A stretch of DNA of 43,204 nucleotides. It comes from Acidimicrobiales bacterium (GTDB lineage Bacteria; Actinomycetota; Acidimicrobiia; Acidimicrobiales; CAIXPF01). A program made the position numbers and the translations under genes. Location of the stretch: the NCBI GenBank assembly GCA_020846295.1, contig JADLEF010000230.1, positions 1 through 43,204 of the forward strand. Direction: 5' to 3'. Positions 32,542-40,511 of this stretch are shown here, in pieces. A model generated the notes under the pieces. That model was given only the letters and a program-made list of their open reading frames with translations, was not told the origin of the DNA and did no database searches. Position 1 is the stretch's first letter; every line of letters begins with the position of its first letter.

Positions 32542-33003
32542 ATGGCAGATGACCGCGCCACCTCGTTCTCGCCGCTCGACCCCGAGCGCGCCGCCCAGTG
32601 GGATCGCTTCCTGGCACCCGGACGGGTGTTCCTGCCCACCACGCTCGGGTTCGTCCTCGAGGAGGTGCGCGCCGGGTACGCCCGGCTGCGCCTCCCCCTG
32701 CGCCCCGAGATCTGCCAGGCGGCGGGGTTCATCCACGGCGGCGCCATCGCCACCCTCCTCGACACCACGGCCGTGCCGGCGGTCGGCACGTTCTACCCGG
32801 AGCAGCCGGAGATGATGACCGTGTCGATGACGGTGGCCTCCTGCGGCGCGATCAAGGGCCAGGACGCGGTGGCCGAGGCGTGGGTGCGCAGCGGTGGCAG
32901 CTCCCTGGCCTTCGTGCAGGCCGAGGCCAGGGGGATGGACGGCACGCTGGCCGCCACCGCCTCGCTGGTCTTCAAGGTCCGTACGCGTCCCGCCCGCACC
33001 TGA
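32542..33003 (+). CDS. PaaI-type hotdog thioesterase
   Basis: A 153-residue hotdog-fold protein expected to hydrolyse acyl- or aryl-CoA thioesters. The motif GFIHGGAIATLLDTTAVPAV is the PaaI-like active-site helix (HGG followed by a conserved acidic residue). The strands around it, LRLPLRPEICQAA and AVAEAWVRSGGSSLAFVQAE, complete the fold. ATG 32542 follows a TACCGT hexamer. It ends a few bases from the convergent dtxR gene. Substrate unknown. Confidence 0.85.
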   Translation: MADDRATSFSPLDPERAAQWDRFLAPGRVFLPTTLGFVLEEVRAGYARLRLPLRPEICQAAGFIHGGAIATLLDTTAVPAVGTFYPEQPEMMTVSMTVASCGAIKGQDAVAEAWVRSGGSSLAFVQAEARGMDGTLAATASLVFKVRTRPART

Positions 33004-33011
33004 CCGAGCGT

Positions 33012-33031
33012 GCCATACCCTTAGGTATGGC
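33012..33031. terminator. Bidirectional hairpin between thioesterase and dtxR genes
   Basis: 8-bp stem GCCATACC/GGTATGGC with a CTTA loop whose TTA is the dtxR stop codon on the minus strand. It is compact and AT-richer than its surroundings; it may end both convergent transcripts. Confidence 0.5.
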
Positions 33032-33785
33032 CAGGCCCCGATCCGCCCGGGGCGAGCGGCGGCATCACCTCAGGCCGGCAGCTCGGTCGGGCCAGGTCGG
33101 TCGGGCCAGGTCCGTCGACGGTGGGCAGCACCAGGATCCGGGCCGCGGCGAACGGCCCGATGCCGATCGGCCGCTCCCCCACCACCACGGTGATGGTGCC
33201 GTCCGGCGACACCGCCTGGACGGTGCCGCACCGGCCCGGCGTGACCGAGGCCTGTTCCAGGAACGGCAGCAACCCCGGGGTGAACTCCAGCTCCTCGGGG
33301 ATGCGCGTCACCTGGAAGTGGGCGCCGGGCCCGAGCTCGCCGAGCGCCACGGTGCGCTGCGGTGCGTAGGCCGAACCGGGTATCGGATTGCCGTGGGGGC
33401 ACGTCGTCGGGTCACCCAGCGCGTCGCTGATGGCCGCCTCCACCTCGGCCGACAGCACGACATCCCAGCGCGACGCCTCCACGTGTGCCTCTGACCAGGG
33501 CAGGCCGAGCAGGTCGGTCAGCATGCGCTCGACCAGGCGGTGCTGGCGCACGGTGCCCTCCGCCAGGCGCTGGCCGGCCGGGGTCAGGCTGATCTCACCG
33601 TCGAGCACCACGAGGCCCTCGCCCTCCAGCCGGCGCACCATCTCCGACACAGCGGGCCGGGAGACCCCGAGTCGCTCGGCGATCCGGGCCTGGATGACAC
33701 CGACCTCGTCCTCGGCGAGCTCGAAGATGGCCTCGCAGTACTGGGCGAACGCAGGGTTCGCGCTCGACGCGTTGTTCGCAGCCAT
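33021..33785 (-). CDS. DtxR/MntR-family metal-dependent repressor
   Basis: A 254-residue regulator. The winged helix is near residues 10-70 (YCEAIFELAEDEVGVIQARI, then AERLGVSRPAVSEMVRRLEG). The dimerisation and metal-binding part follows (AEGTVRQHRLVERMLTDLLG, SAEVEAAISDALGDPTTCPHGNP, with the usual CPHG). A C-terminal SH3-like FeoA domain occupies about 150-225. Such proteins repress iron or manganese genes when the metal is bound. The ATG has no ribosome site; a TACCCT hexamer 8 bases upstream, repeated three times in a tandem array, suggests leaderless and possibly self-controlled transcription. Confidence 0.92.
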   Translation of the reverse strand: MAANNASSANPAFAQYCEAIFELAEDEVGVIQARIAERLGVSRPAVSEMVRRLEGEGLVVLDGEISLTPAGQRLAEGTVRQHRLVERMLTDLLGLPWSEAHVEASRWDVVLSAEVEAAISDALGDPTTCPHGNPIPGSAYAPQRTVALGELGPGAHFQVTRIPEELEFTPGLLPFLEQASVTPGRCGTVQAVSPDGTITVVVGERPIGIGPFAAARILVLPTVDGPGPTDLARPSCRPEVMPPLAPGGSGPGHT

Positions 33786-33788
33786 CGT

Positions 33789-33838
33789 CGATCAGGGTAG
33801 TCAGTCGATCAGGGTAGTCAGTCGATCAGGGTGGTCAG
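33789..33838. repeat. 17-bp tandem repeat, three copies, abutting the dtxR start
   Basis: Units CGATCAGGGTAGTCAGT at 33789-33805 and 33806-33822, and a near copy at 33823-33838. On the minus strand each unit carries a TACCCT or CACCCT hexamer; the nearest (33794-33799) is 8 bases before the start codon. Confidence 0.9.
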
Positions 33839-33977
33839 ACGCCGGCCCCGCCCGGTGCGTTTCCGGGCGCTGCGCCGCGCTCCCGGGCCAGCGCCGTGCT
33901 CCGGGGACGCCCGGCGTCCGGCCCGGACAGACGGCGGCGACCGGCCGGACCGTACCGCTCGGTACCGGCGGCACGGG

Positions 33978-35090
33978 TCAGGCGGGCAGCGCCTCGGCGA
34001 GGGGGACGGCGGCCTGGCCGAGCCCGTGGGCGACGGCGGCGTTGGTGAGCCGGCCGGCGGCCACGTTCACCCCACCGGCGAGCTCGGGGTAGCGGGCCAG
34101 GGCCGGACGCAACCCGGCGGCCAGCGCCACCACGTAGCGCATGGTGGCGTTGGTCAACGCGAAGGTGGAGGTCCGAGGCACCGCACCGGGGATGTTGCCC
34201 ACCGCGTAGTGCAGCACCCCGTGCTCGACGTAGACGGGGTCGGTGTGCGAGGTCTCCCTCGAGGTGGCGAAGCAGCCGCCCTGGTCGATCGAGATGTCCA
34301 CCAGGACGCTGCCCGGCTCCATCGAGGCCACCATCGCCTCGTCCACCAGGACCGGCGCCCGGTCCCCCGCCACCAGCACCGCGCCGATCACCGCATCGGA
34401 GCTGCGCACCGCTTCGGCGATGCCGTGGCGCGACGAGTGGATCGTCTCCACCCGCCCGCCCCACATCTGTTCCACCGCTTCCAGCTTGGGCAACGAGATG
34501 TCCAGCACCGTCACCGCCGCTCCCATGCCGACGGCGACGTCGATGGCGTGCCAGCCCGACACACCGGCGCCGAGCACGGTCACCTTGGCCCGGGCCACGC
34601 CCGGGATGCCACCGGTCAGGATGCCCTTGCCGCCCTGGGGTGCCTCGAGGTAGTGCGCCGCCGCCTGCATCGCCATGCGCCCGGCGATCCGGCTCATCGG
34701 GGCCAACAGCGGCAGGTGCCCATCGGGCAGCTGCACCGTCTCGTAGGCCAGCGCCGTCGCCCCGCTGGCCAGCAGCGCCTCCGCCACGGCCGGGTAGGCG
34801 GCGAGGTGGAGATAGGTGAACACCACGTGGTGCGGCCGGAGACGCTCCAGATCCCGTTGCTGCGGTTCCTTCACATGGAGCAGCAGCGTCGCCTGCTGGT
34901 ACACGTCGTCCACGCTGCCGAGACGGGCGCCCGCCGCGCTGAACAGCTCGTCGGTGATGCCGGAACCCCGCCCGGCGCCCGCCTCGACGATCACCTCGTG
35001 ACCGGCCGAGCACAGCTCGACCACGCCGGCGGGAGTGATCGCCACCCGCCGCTCCAGGGTCTTGGTCTCCGCAGGCACCCCGACGATCAT
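33978..35090 (-). CDS. ald: Alanine dehydrogenase
   Basis: A 370-residue NAD-dependent enzyme interconverting alanine and pyruvate plus ammonia. It begins MIVGVPAETKTLERRVAITP, with the substrate Arg and the later Lys and His (LLHVKEPQQRDLERL, FTYLHLAAYP). The nucleotide motif is VTVLGAGVSGWHAIDVAVGM, and DQGGCFATSRETSHTDPVY and NIPGAVPRTSTFALTNAT are family blocks. ATG 35090 has an AAGGGA ribosome site about 10 bases upstream. It may serve nitrogen use or redox balance under low oxygen, as in other actinobacteria. The 140 bases after its stop hold no gene. Confidence 0.96.
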   Translation of the reverse strand: MIVGVPAETKTLERRVAITPAGVVELCSAGHEVIVEAGAGRGSGITDELFSAAGARLGSVDDVYQQATLLLHVKEPQQRDLERLRPHHVVFTYLHLAAYPAVAEALLASGATALAYETVQLPDGHLPLLAPMSRIAGRMAMQAAAHYLEAPQGGKGILTGGIPGVARAKVTVLGAGVSGWHAIDVAVGMGAAVTVLDISLPKLEAVEQMWGGRVETIHSSRHGIAEAVRSSDAVIGAVLVAGDRAPVLVDEAMVASMEPGSVLVDISIDQGGCFATSRETSHTDPVYVEHGVLHYAVGNIPGAVPRTSTFALTNATMRYVVALAAGLRPALARYPELAGGVNVAAGRLTNAAVAHGLGQAAVPLAEALPA

Positions 35091-35160
35091 GACGTTCGTT
35101 CCCTTCGTGCACGCCGTCCGGGCGGCGGCGCCGTGACGCGATGAACGGTACCGCCACCGC

Positions 35161-35166
35161 TAGCGT
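35161..35166 (+). promoter_or_regulatory. -10 hexamer TAGCGT, leaderless start of lipoprotein gene
   Basis: TANNNT ending 9 bases before the ATG at 35176. Confidence 0.5.
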
Positions 35167-35175
35167 TGACCGCTC

Positions 35176-36078
35176 ATGCTCCGCAGCCTTCTGTTGTCCG
35201 TGCTGCTCGCCGTGCCGGCGCTCGGCTGCGGTTCGGACCCCGCCCCCGGCGCGCCGGCCACCACGCCGGCCACCACGCCGGCCACCACGCCGGCCGCCGG
35301 CCTGGCGCCGGCGGACACGACGGCCCCGGCGCACGCTGCCGCCACGATCGATCCCAACGCACCGGCCGAGCGGCTGCAGGTGCGGGTGGTGGAGCAGTTC
35401 CCCCACGATCCCACCGCGTTCACCCAGGGGCTGCTCCTGGTCGACGGCGTGCTCTACGAGAGCACCGGGCTCGAGGGCGCCTCGAGCGTGCGACGCGTCG
35501 ACCTGCCGACCGGTGCGGTGCTCGCCGCTCGGCCGCAAGCGGCCGATGTGTTCGGCGAGGGCCTGGCCATGGTCGGCGCCGAGCTCTACCAGCTGAGCTG
35601 GCGCAACGGCCTGGCCTTCGTCTACGACCGCACGACGCTCGAGCCGCTGCGCCAGTACCGCTACACCGGCGAGGGCTGGGGGTTGTGCTTCGACGGCGAG
35701 GTGCTGTGGCACAGCGACGGCTCCACCACCCTGCGGCGGCGCGACCCGGCCACCTTCGAGGTGCTCGGAACGGTGACGGTGCTCGACGGAACGTCGCCCG
35801 TGGCCAACCTCAACGAGCTGGAGTGCGTCGACCGATCGATCTACGCCAACGTGTGGCTGAGCAACGAGGTGGTCCGCATCGATGCTGCCTCGGGCAAGGT
35901 CACCGCTCGCATCGACGCGTCGGCGCTGGCCCCTCGGCTCGCCGGGCCCGACGACGTCCTCAACGGCATCGCCTACGACGCTGACAACGAGACGTACCTG
36001 CTCACCGGCAAGCGGTGGGACACCGTGTACCGGGTCGTCTTCGAGCCGGTGACCCCCAGCGGCGCGACCGCGGACTGA
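35176..36078 (+). CDS. Glutaminyl-peptide cyclotransferase-like lipoprotein
   Basis: A 300-residue secreted protein. The signal MLRSLLLSVLLAVPALGC ends in a lipobox. A linker with three ATTP repeats, encoded by a 12-base tandem repeat at about 35257-35295, leads to a beta-propeller. Family motifs are FPHDPTAFTQGLLLVDGVLYESTG, GEGLAMVGAELYQLSWRNGL, YRYTGEGWGLCFDG, LNELECVDRSIYANVW and DDVLNGIAYDADNETYLLTGKRW. This is the plant-type glutaminyl cyclase family, which makes N-terminal pyroglutamate. Bacterial substrates are mostly unknown. Confidence 0.88.
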   Translation: MLRSLLLSVLLAVPALGCGSDPAPGAPATTPATTPATTPAAGLAPADTTAPAHAAATIDPNAPAERLQVRVVEQFPHDPTAFTQGLLLVDGVLYESTGLEGASSVRRVDLPTGAVLAARPQAADVFGEGLAMVGAELYQLSWRNGLAFVYDRTTLEPLRQYRYTGEGWGLCFDGEVLWHSDGSTTLRRRDPATFEVLGTVTVLDGTSPVANLNELECVDRSIYANVWLSNEVVRIDAASGKVTARIDASALAPRLAGPDDVLNGIAYDADNETYLLTGKRWDTVYRVVFEPVTPSGATAD

Positions 36079-36315
36079 GCCAGGGCGCCCACTCCGAAGA
36101 CGGCACACCACGGTGGGTCGCAAGCGCCGGCACGCGACGCGCGAACCGCGCGGCCGACCAGGTGGAACGCCATTCGGCAGCCGACGATCGCGCACCGGCG
36201 CGTCCGCCGAGCGCCGCCGCTGGTCCTACGATGGCTCCGGCACGGCTCCTCGCCGTCCCGAGCGGGTCGCGAACGGCGGATCCTGCGGGCGGCGGGCGGT
36301 CGCGGGCGAGGCGGC

Positions 36316-36840
36316 ATGGCGGCAGGGGTCACCCCGGGCAGAGCGGTTCACCAGCACGGCGACGGACACGACGCCGTGCTCGATCTGCGTCCCGACCCGG
36401 TCGTGGGGCAGCTGGCGGGCTCCCGCTGGCGCAACTACACGCTGTGCGGGCTGTCGCTACCCGGAGCCGATCTGCGCCAGCTCTTCGTCGAGGCCAGCAC
36501 CCTGGCCGAGGCGGACCTGACCCGTTGCCACCTCGAGCAGGCCCACCTGGTGGACAGCCGGTTCACCGGCGCGTGCTTCCAGCACGCCCACATGGCCCAG
36601 GCCGTGCTCGTCAACGTCGACCTGCGGGAGGCGGACCTGCGCGGCGCGGATCTCTCCGCCGCGGTGCTCGTCTACTGCGATCTGCGCGGGGCTCTGCTCG
36701 ACGGGGCGGATCTGCAGGACACGGTGTGGTCCCACAGCGACCTGCGCGGCGTGGATCTCTCGGGCTGCGTGCTCGAGGGCGCCCGGGGGGACTTCTTCTG
36801 GGACGGCGACACCCGCTGGCCCGCCGCGTTCGTGCCCTGA
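36316..36840 (+). CDS. Pentapeptide-repeat protein
   Basis: A 174-residue protein with about 16 pentapeptide repeats between residues 40 and 155 (for example GADLRQLFVEASTLAEADLT and VNVDLREADLRGADLSAAVL), which fold into a right-handed beta helix. Some family members imitate DNA and shield gyrase (MfpA, Qnr), while many are of unknown role. The ATG has a weak GCGAGG site; a TACGAT hexamer at 36226-36231 may be the promoter. The 237 bases before the gene otherwise hold nothing I can identify. Confidence 0.8.
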   Translation: MAAGVTPGRAVHQHGDGHDAVLDLRPDPVVGQLAGSRWRNYTLCGLSLPGADLRQLFVEASTLAEADLTRCHLEQAHLVDSRFTGACFQHAHMAQAVLVNVDLREADLRGADLSAAVLVYCDLRGALLDGADLQDTVWSHSDLRGVDLSGCVLEGARGDFFWDGDTRWPAAFVP

Positions 36841-36863
36841 CCGCCCGGCCCGGACGTCTCCCC

Positions 36864-36911
36864 CAGCCCTCGCCGCGCCCAGCCCTCGCCGCGATCAGCC
36901 CTCGCCGCGAT
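36864..36911. repeat. 16-bp tandem repeat at the lysS 3' end
   Basis: Three copies of CAGCCCTCGCCGCG(AT/CC) at 36864-36879, 36880-36895 and 36896-36911, with a partial fourth copy running into the end of lysS, where CCCTCGTCG is repeated. The array bridges the lysS stop codon and the gap to the convergent pentapeptide gene. Confidence 0.85.
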
Positions 36912-38467
36912 CAGCCCTCGTCGCCCTCGTCGCCCTCGTCGCTGTCGGGCTGCTCGGGGCGCAGCGTGGGGAAGAGGATGACCTCCCGGATCGATGGTTG
37001 GCCGGCCAGCAGCATGGCCAACCGATCGATCCCGACGCCGAGCCCTCCCGTCGGGGGCAGCCCGAACTCGAGGGCCCGCAGGTAGTCCTCGTCGACCGTG
37101 CGGGCCGCCTCGTCGTCGCCGTGCTCGGCTGCGGCGACCTCCATCTCGAACATGGCCCGCTGCCTCACCGGGTCGTTCAGCTCGGAGTAGCCGTTGGCGA
37201 GCTCCTTGCCGCCGATGAACAGCTCGAAGCGGTCGGTGTTCTCCGGATCGGCAGGCGACGGCTTGGCCAGCGGGGACACCTCGGCGGGGTACTCGAAGGC
37301 GAACATCGGCCGGTCGTGGCCGAGCGTGTCCTCCACCTTCTTGTCGAAGATGGCGTACACGAGCTTGCCGCTGCCCCACCAGTCCTCGTAGGCCACGCCG
37401 AGCCGGTCGCACACGGCGTGCAGCTGCTCGACGGGGTCGTGCACCGACACCGTCTCCCCGGTGCGCTCGGCGATGAGCTCCACGATGCGCCGGCGCGGCC
37501 ACGGCGGGGTGAGATCGATGGTCTCACCCGGTCGATCCGGGTGGGCGACGACGTACCCGCCGGTGGCGTCGGCCGCCGCCCGGCAGATCATCCGCTCGGT
37601 CAGGCCGATCATGTCGTCGTAGTTGGCCAGCGCCCAGTACACCTCGACCATGGTGAACTCGGGGTTGTGACGGGTGGAGATCCCCTCGTTGCGGAACACC
37701 CGACCGATCTCGTAGACCCGCTCGATGCCGCCCACCACCAGCCGCTTCAGGTGCAGTTCGAGCGCGATGCGCAGGAACATCTCCTGGTCGAGTGCGTTGT
37801 GGTGGGTGACGAACGGCCGCGCGGTGGCGCCGCCCGCCTCGAGCTGCAGCACCGGCGTCTCGACCTCGACGAAGCCCTCCTCGTCGAGCTGGTGGCGCAG
37901 CGAGCGCACCGCCTGGTGGCGCACCCGGAACGTCTGTCGGGCTTCCTCGTTGACGATGAGGTCCACGTAGCGCTGGCGATAGCGGGTGTCGGTGTCGGAC
38001 AGACCGCGCCACTTGTCCGGGAGCGGGCGCAGCGCCTTGGCCAACAGGCGCAGCTCGGCGACCTTGACCGACAGCTCGCCCTTGCGGGTGGTGATCACCT
38101 CGCCGACCGCACCGACCCAGTCCCCCAGGTCGACCTCGGCCACCGCAGCGAAGCGGTCCTCGCCCAGGTCCGCCTTCGAGACGAACAGCTGCAGCGTCCC
38201 GTCGAGGTCCTGGATGGTGAGGAAGATCAGCTTGCCCATGTTGCGGCGCAGCATGACCCGGCCCGCCACGCGCGCCTCCACACCGGTCTCCGACCCGGGC
38301 TCGAGCGACGCGAAGCGGGTCTGCAGGGCGCTGCTGGTGGCGCTGCGCTCGAAGCGGTCGGGATAGGGGTCCACGCCGGCCGTCCGCAGCGCGGCGACCT
38401 TGTCGGCCCGGATCCGCCGTTGCTCGTCGAGGCTCCCGGCGGCTGCGCTGCGTTGGTCGTCGCTCAC
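36911..38467 (-). CDS. lysS: Lysyl-tRNA synthetase, class II
   Basis: A 518-residue enzyme charging tRNA-Lys. The anticodon-binding OB fold lies near residues 55-150 ([39 protein letters not shown]). Class II motif 2 is [20 protein letters not shown] and motif 3 is [34 protein letters not shown] is also diagnostic. The tail ends [11 protein letters not shown], an acidic repeat made by a DNA tandem repeat. GTG 38467 agrees with a TACGCT hexamer 9 bases upstream. It is divergent from the mutase gene. Confidence 0.96.
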   Translation of the reverse strand: MSDDQRSAAAGSLDEQRRIRADKVAALRTAGVDPYPDRFERSATSSALQTRFASLEPGSETGVEARVAGRVMLRRNMGKLIFLTIQDLDGTLQLFVSKADLGEDRFAAVAEVDLGDWVGAVGEVITTRKGELSVKVAELRLLAKALRPLPDKWRGLSDTDTRYRQRYVDLIVNEEARQTFRVRHQAVRSLRHQLDEEGFVEVETPVLQLEAGGATARPFVTHHNALDQEMFLRIALELHLKRLVVGGIERVYEIGRVFRNEGISTRHNPEFTMVEVYWALANYDDMIGLTERMICRAAADATGGYVVAHPDRPGETIDLTPPWPRRRIVELIAERTGETVSVHDPVEQLHAVCDRLGVAYEDWWGSGKLVYAIFDKKVEDTLGHDRPMFAFEYPAEVSPLAKPSPADPENTDRFELFIGGKELANGYSELNDPVRQRAMFEMEVAAAEHGDDEAARTVDEDYLRALEFGLPPTGGLGVGIDRLAMLLAGQPSIREVILFPTLRPEQPDSDEGDEGDEG

Positions 38468-38476
38468 GGAGGCGAC

Positions 38477-38482
38477 AGCGTA
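38477..38482 (-). promoter_or_regulatory. -10 hexamer TACGCT, leaderless start of lysS
   Basis: TANNNT on the minus strand ending 9 bases before the GTG at 38467. Confidence 0.5.
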
Positions 38483-38557
38483 GGGGCCCCGCCGCGACGC
38501 CGGTGAATCGTTTGGATCCGCCCGGCCCGGCGCTTGGGCCGCCGGCCGCCCGTTGCG

Positions 38558-38563
38558 TAGCGT
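38558..38563 (+). promoter_or_regulatory. -10 hexamer TAGCGT, leaderless start of mutA
   Basis: TANNNT ending 6 bases before the GTG at 38570. Confidence 0.5.
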
Positions 38564-38569
38564 GCTGGC

Positions 38570-40459
38570 GTGGCCGACGACGAGCTGATCCTTGGTGCCG
38601 AGTTCCCCTCCCCCAGCGCGGACGAGTGGCGCGCGCTGGTCGAGAAGGTGTTGGACGGCGCTCCCTTCGACCGCAAGCTCGTGCACACCACCTACGAGGG
38701 CCTGCGGATCGAACCGCTCTACGTCGCCGAGGACGGCCCTCGCTCCGATGCTCCCGGCGTGCCGGGTGCCGCACCGTTCGTGCGCGGGAGCACCGCGACC
38801 GCCGGGGTGGCCGGCGGATGGGACATCCGCCAGCACCATCGGGGCGAGGACCCCGCGGCCGTCAACGCCGCCGTGCTCGCCGACCTCGAACGCGGGGTGA
38901 CCTCCATCCTGCTCGGTCCGCTCGCTCCCGCCGGCGCGGCCACCGCCGAGGCGTTGGGCCGGGCGTTGGAGGGCGTCTACCTGGAGATCGCCCCCGTGGC
39001 GCTCGACTGGGGACCGGACGCCGCCGCCGGCGCCCGCTGGCTCACCGAACTGTTCTCAGCCCGGGGCCTGGACCCGACCCAGGTGCGGGCCGAGCTGGGC
39101 GTCGATCCGCTGGGCACCCTGGCCCGCCACGGTTGGCTGGCCGAATCGGTGCCCGAGGCACTGGCCGCGCTCGGCGGGCTCGCTACCGCCACCGCCGCGG
39201 CATGGCCGCAGGTCAGCACGGCGCGGGTGGACGCGTCCGTCTACGCCGACGCCGGCGCCTCGGCGGCCGACGAGATCGCCGCCGCCATGGCCACCGGGGT
39301 GAGCTACCTCCGGGCCCTGACCGACGCCGGGCTCGACGTGCCCACCGCGCTGCGCCAGCTCAGCTTCCGCTTCACCGCCGATGCCGACCAGTTCGCCACG
39401 ATGGCCAAGCTGCGGGCCGCCCGCCGGACCTGGGCCCGGGTGGCGGAGGCGTCCGGAGCCGCCGGGGACGGCGGCATGCGAATCCACGCGGTGACCGCCT
39501 GTTCGATGTACAGCCGGCGCGATCCCTGGGTGAACCTGCTGCGAGCCACGCTGGCCTGCTTCGGTGCCGCCACCGCCGGGGCGGACGCGATCACCGTGCT
39601 GCCCTTCGGCGCTGCTGCCGGGCAGTGGGACGAGCTCGGGGTGCGGCTGGCCCGCAACACCCAGATCATCCTGGCCGAGGAGTCCGGGCTGCACCGGGTG
39701 GCCGACCCGGCCGGCGGCTCGTGGTACGTGGAGTCGCGCACCGAGCAGCTCGCCGCCGAGGCGTGGCGCCGCTTCCAGGCCATCGAGGCCGCCGGCGGCA
39801 TGGCGGCGGTGCTCACCGACGGCAGCTTCGCCGCGCAGCTCGACGCCACGTGGCAGGCGCGGCGCGCCAACCTGGCCCGCCGGCGCGACGCCATCACCGG
39901 CGTCAGCGAGTTCCCCGACCTCGACCAGCCGCCGCTCGCCGTGATCGGCTCGCCGGCTGCCGGCGGGGACGCGCCCGCGGGCGCGGCAGTGTCGATCGAA
40001 GCGCTGCCGTTGCGCCGCGCCGCGGCGCCGTTCGAGGCGCTGCGGGACAAGGCCGATGCCATCGAGGCCGCGGGGGCCGGCCGCCCGACGGTGTTCCTGG
40101 CCAACCTGGGGCCGGTCGCGGTGCACACCGCCCGGGCCACCTTCGCCAAGAACTTCTTCGAGGTCGGCGGGATCCGGACGGTGGGCCCGACCGACAGCGG
40201 GTTCGCCGACGCGGCCGCCGCCGCCACCGCCTTCGCCGGGTCGGGGTCCACCCGGGCGGCGATCTGCTCATCGGACGGCCTGTACGCGGAGCACGCCGCC
40301 GCCACCGCCGCCGCGCTGAAGGCGGCCGGCGCCGCGACGGTGTACCTCGCCGGCAACCCCGGCGAGCTGCGGGGTGAGTACGAGGCGGCGGGGGTGGACG
40401 AGTTCATCTACGTCGGCTGCGACGTGCTCGACGTGCTCGGGCGGGCGCTCGACAGCTGA
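38570..40459 (+). CDS. mutA: Methylmalonyl-CoA mutase small (beta) subunit
   Basis: A 629-residue protein. The TIM barrel of the mutase family is clear (WDIRQHHRGEDPAAVNAAVL, ALRQLSFRFTADADQFATMA, YSRRDPWVNLLRATLACFGA, RLARNTQIILAEESGLHRVA, DPAGGSWYVESRTEQLAAEA). The C-terminal B12-type domain (about 520-629) lacks the DxHxxG cobalamin motif, reading LANLGPVAVHTARATFAKNF, as in the non-catalytic small subunit. The partner mutB normally follows directly, but here the next gene encodes a secreted protein, so the subunit is an orphan within this window. It would serve propionate and odd-chain or sterol catabolism. Confidence 0.9.
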   Translation: MADDELILGAEFPSPSADEWRALVEKVLDGAPFDRKLVHTTYEGLRIEPLYVAEDGPRSDAPGVPGAAPFVRGSTATAGVAGGWDIRQHHRGEDPAAVNAAVLADLERGVTSILLGPLAPAGAATAEALGRALEGVYLEIAPVALDWGPDAAAGARWLTELFSARGLDPTQVRAELGVDPLGTLARHGWLAESVPEALAALGGLATATAAAWPQVSTARVDASVYADAGASAADEIAAAMATGVSYLRALTDAGLDVPTALRQLSFRFTADADQFATMAKLRAARRTWARVAEASGAAGDGGMRIHAVTACSMYSRRDPWVNLLRATLACFGAATAGADAITVLPFGAAAGQWDELGVRLARNTQIILAEESGLHRVADPAGGSWYVESRTEQLAAEAWRRFQAIEAAGGMAAVLTDGSFAAQLDATWQARRANLARRRDAITGVSEFPDLDQPPLAVIGSPAAGGDAPAGAAVSIEALPLRRAAAPFEALRDKADAIEAAGAGRPTVFLANLGPVAVHTARATFAKNFFEVGGIRTVGPTDSGFADAAAAATAFAGSGSTRAAICSSDGLYAEHAAATAAALKAAGAATVYLAGNPGELRGEYEAAGVDEFIYVGCDVLDVLGRALDS

Positions 40460-40498
40460 CCGCTCGAACCGCGCCAACGCTGGCCGTGCTCGCAGCAC

Positions 40499-40504
40499 TA
40501 CGCT
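40499..40504 (+). promoter_or_regulatory. -10 hexamer TACGCT, leaderless start of secreted repeat protein
   Basis: TANNNT ending 7 bases before GTG 40512 (and 4 before GTG 40509). Confidence 0.5.
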
Positions 40505-40511
40505 CAGGGTG

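Noticed and set aside
33835-36195. 786-codon minus-strand frame over ald and the lipoprotein gene
   Set aside because: Overlaps two well-supported genes in other frames and shows no motif.
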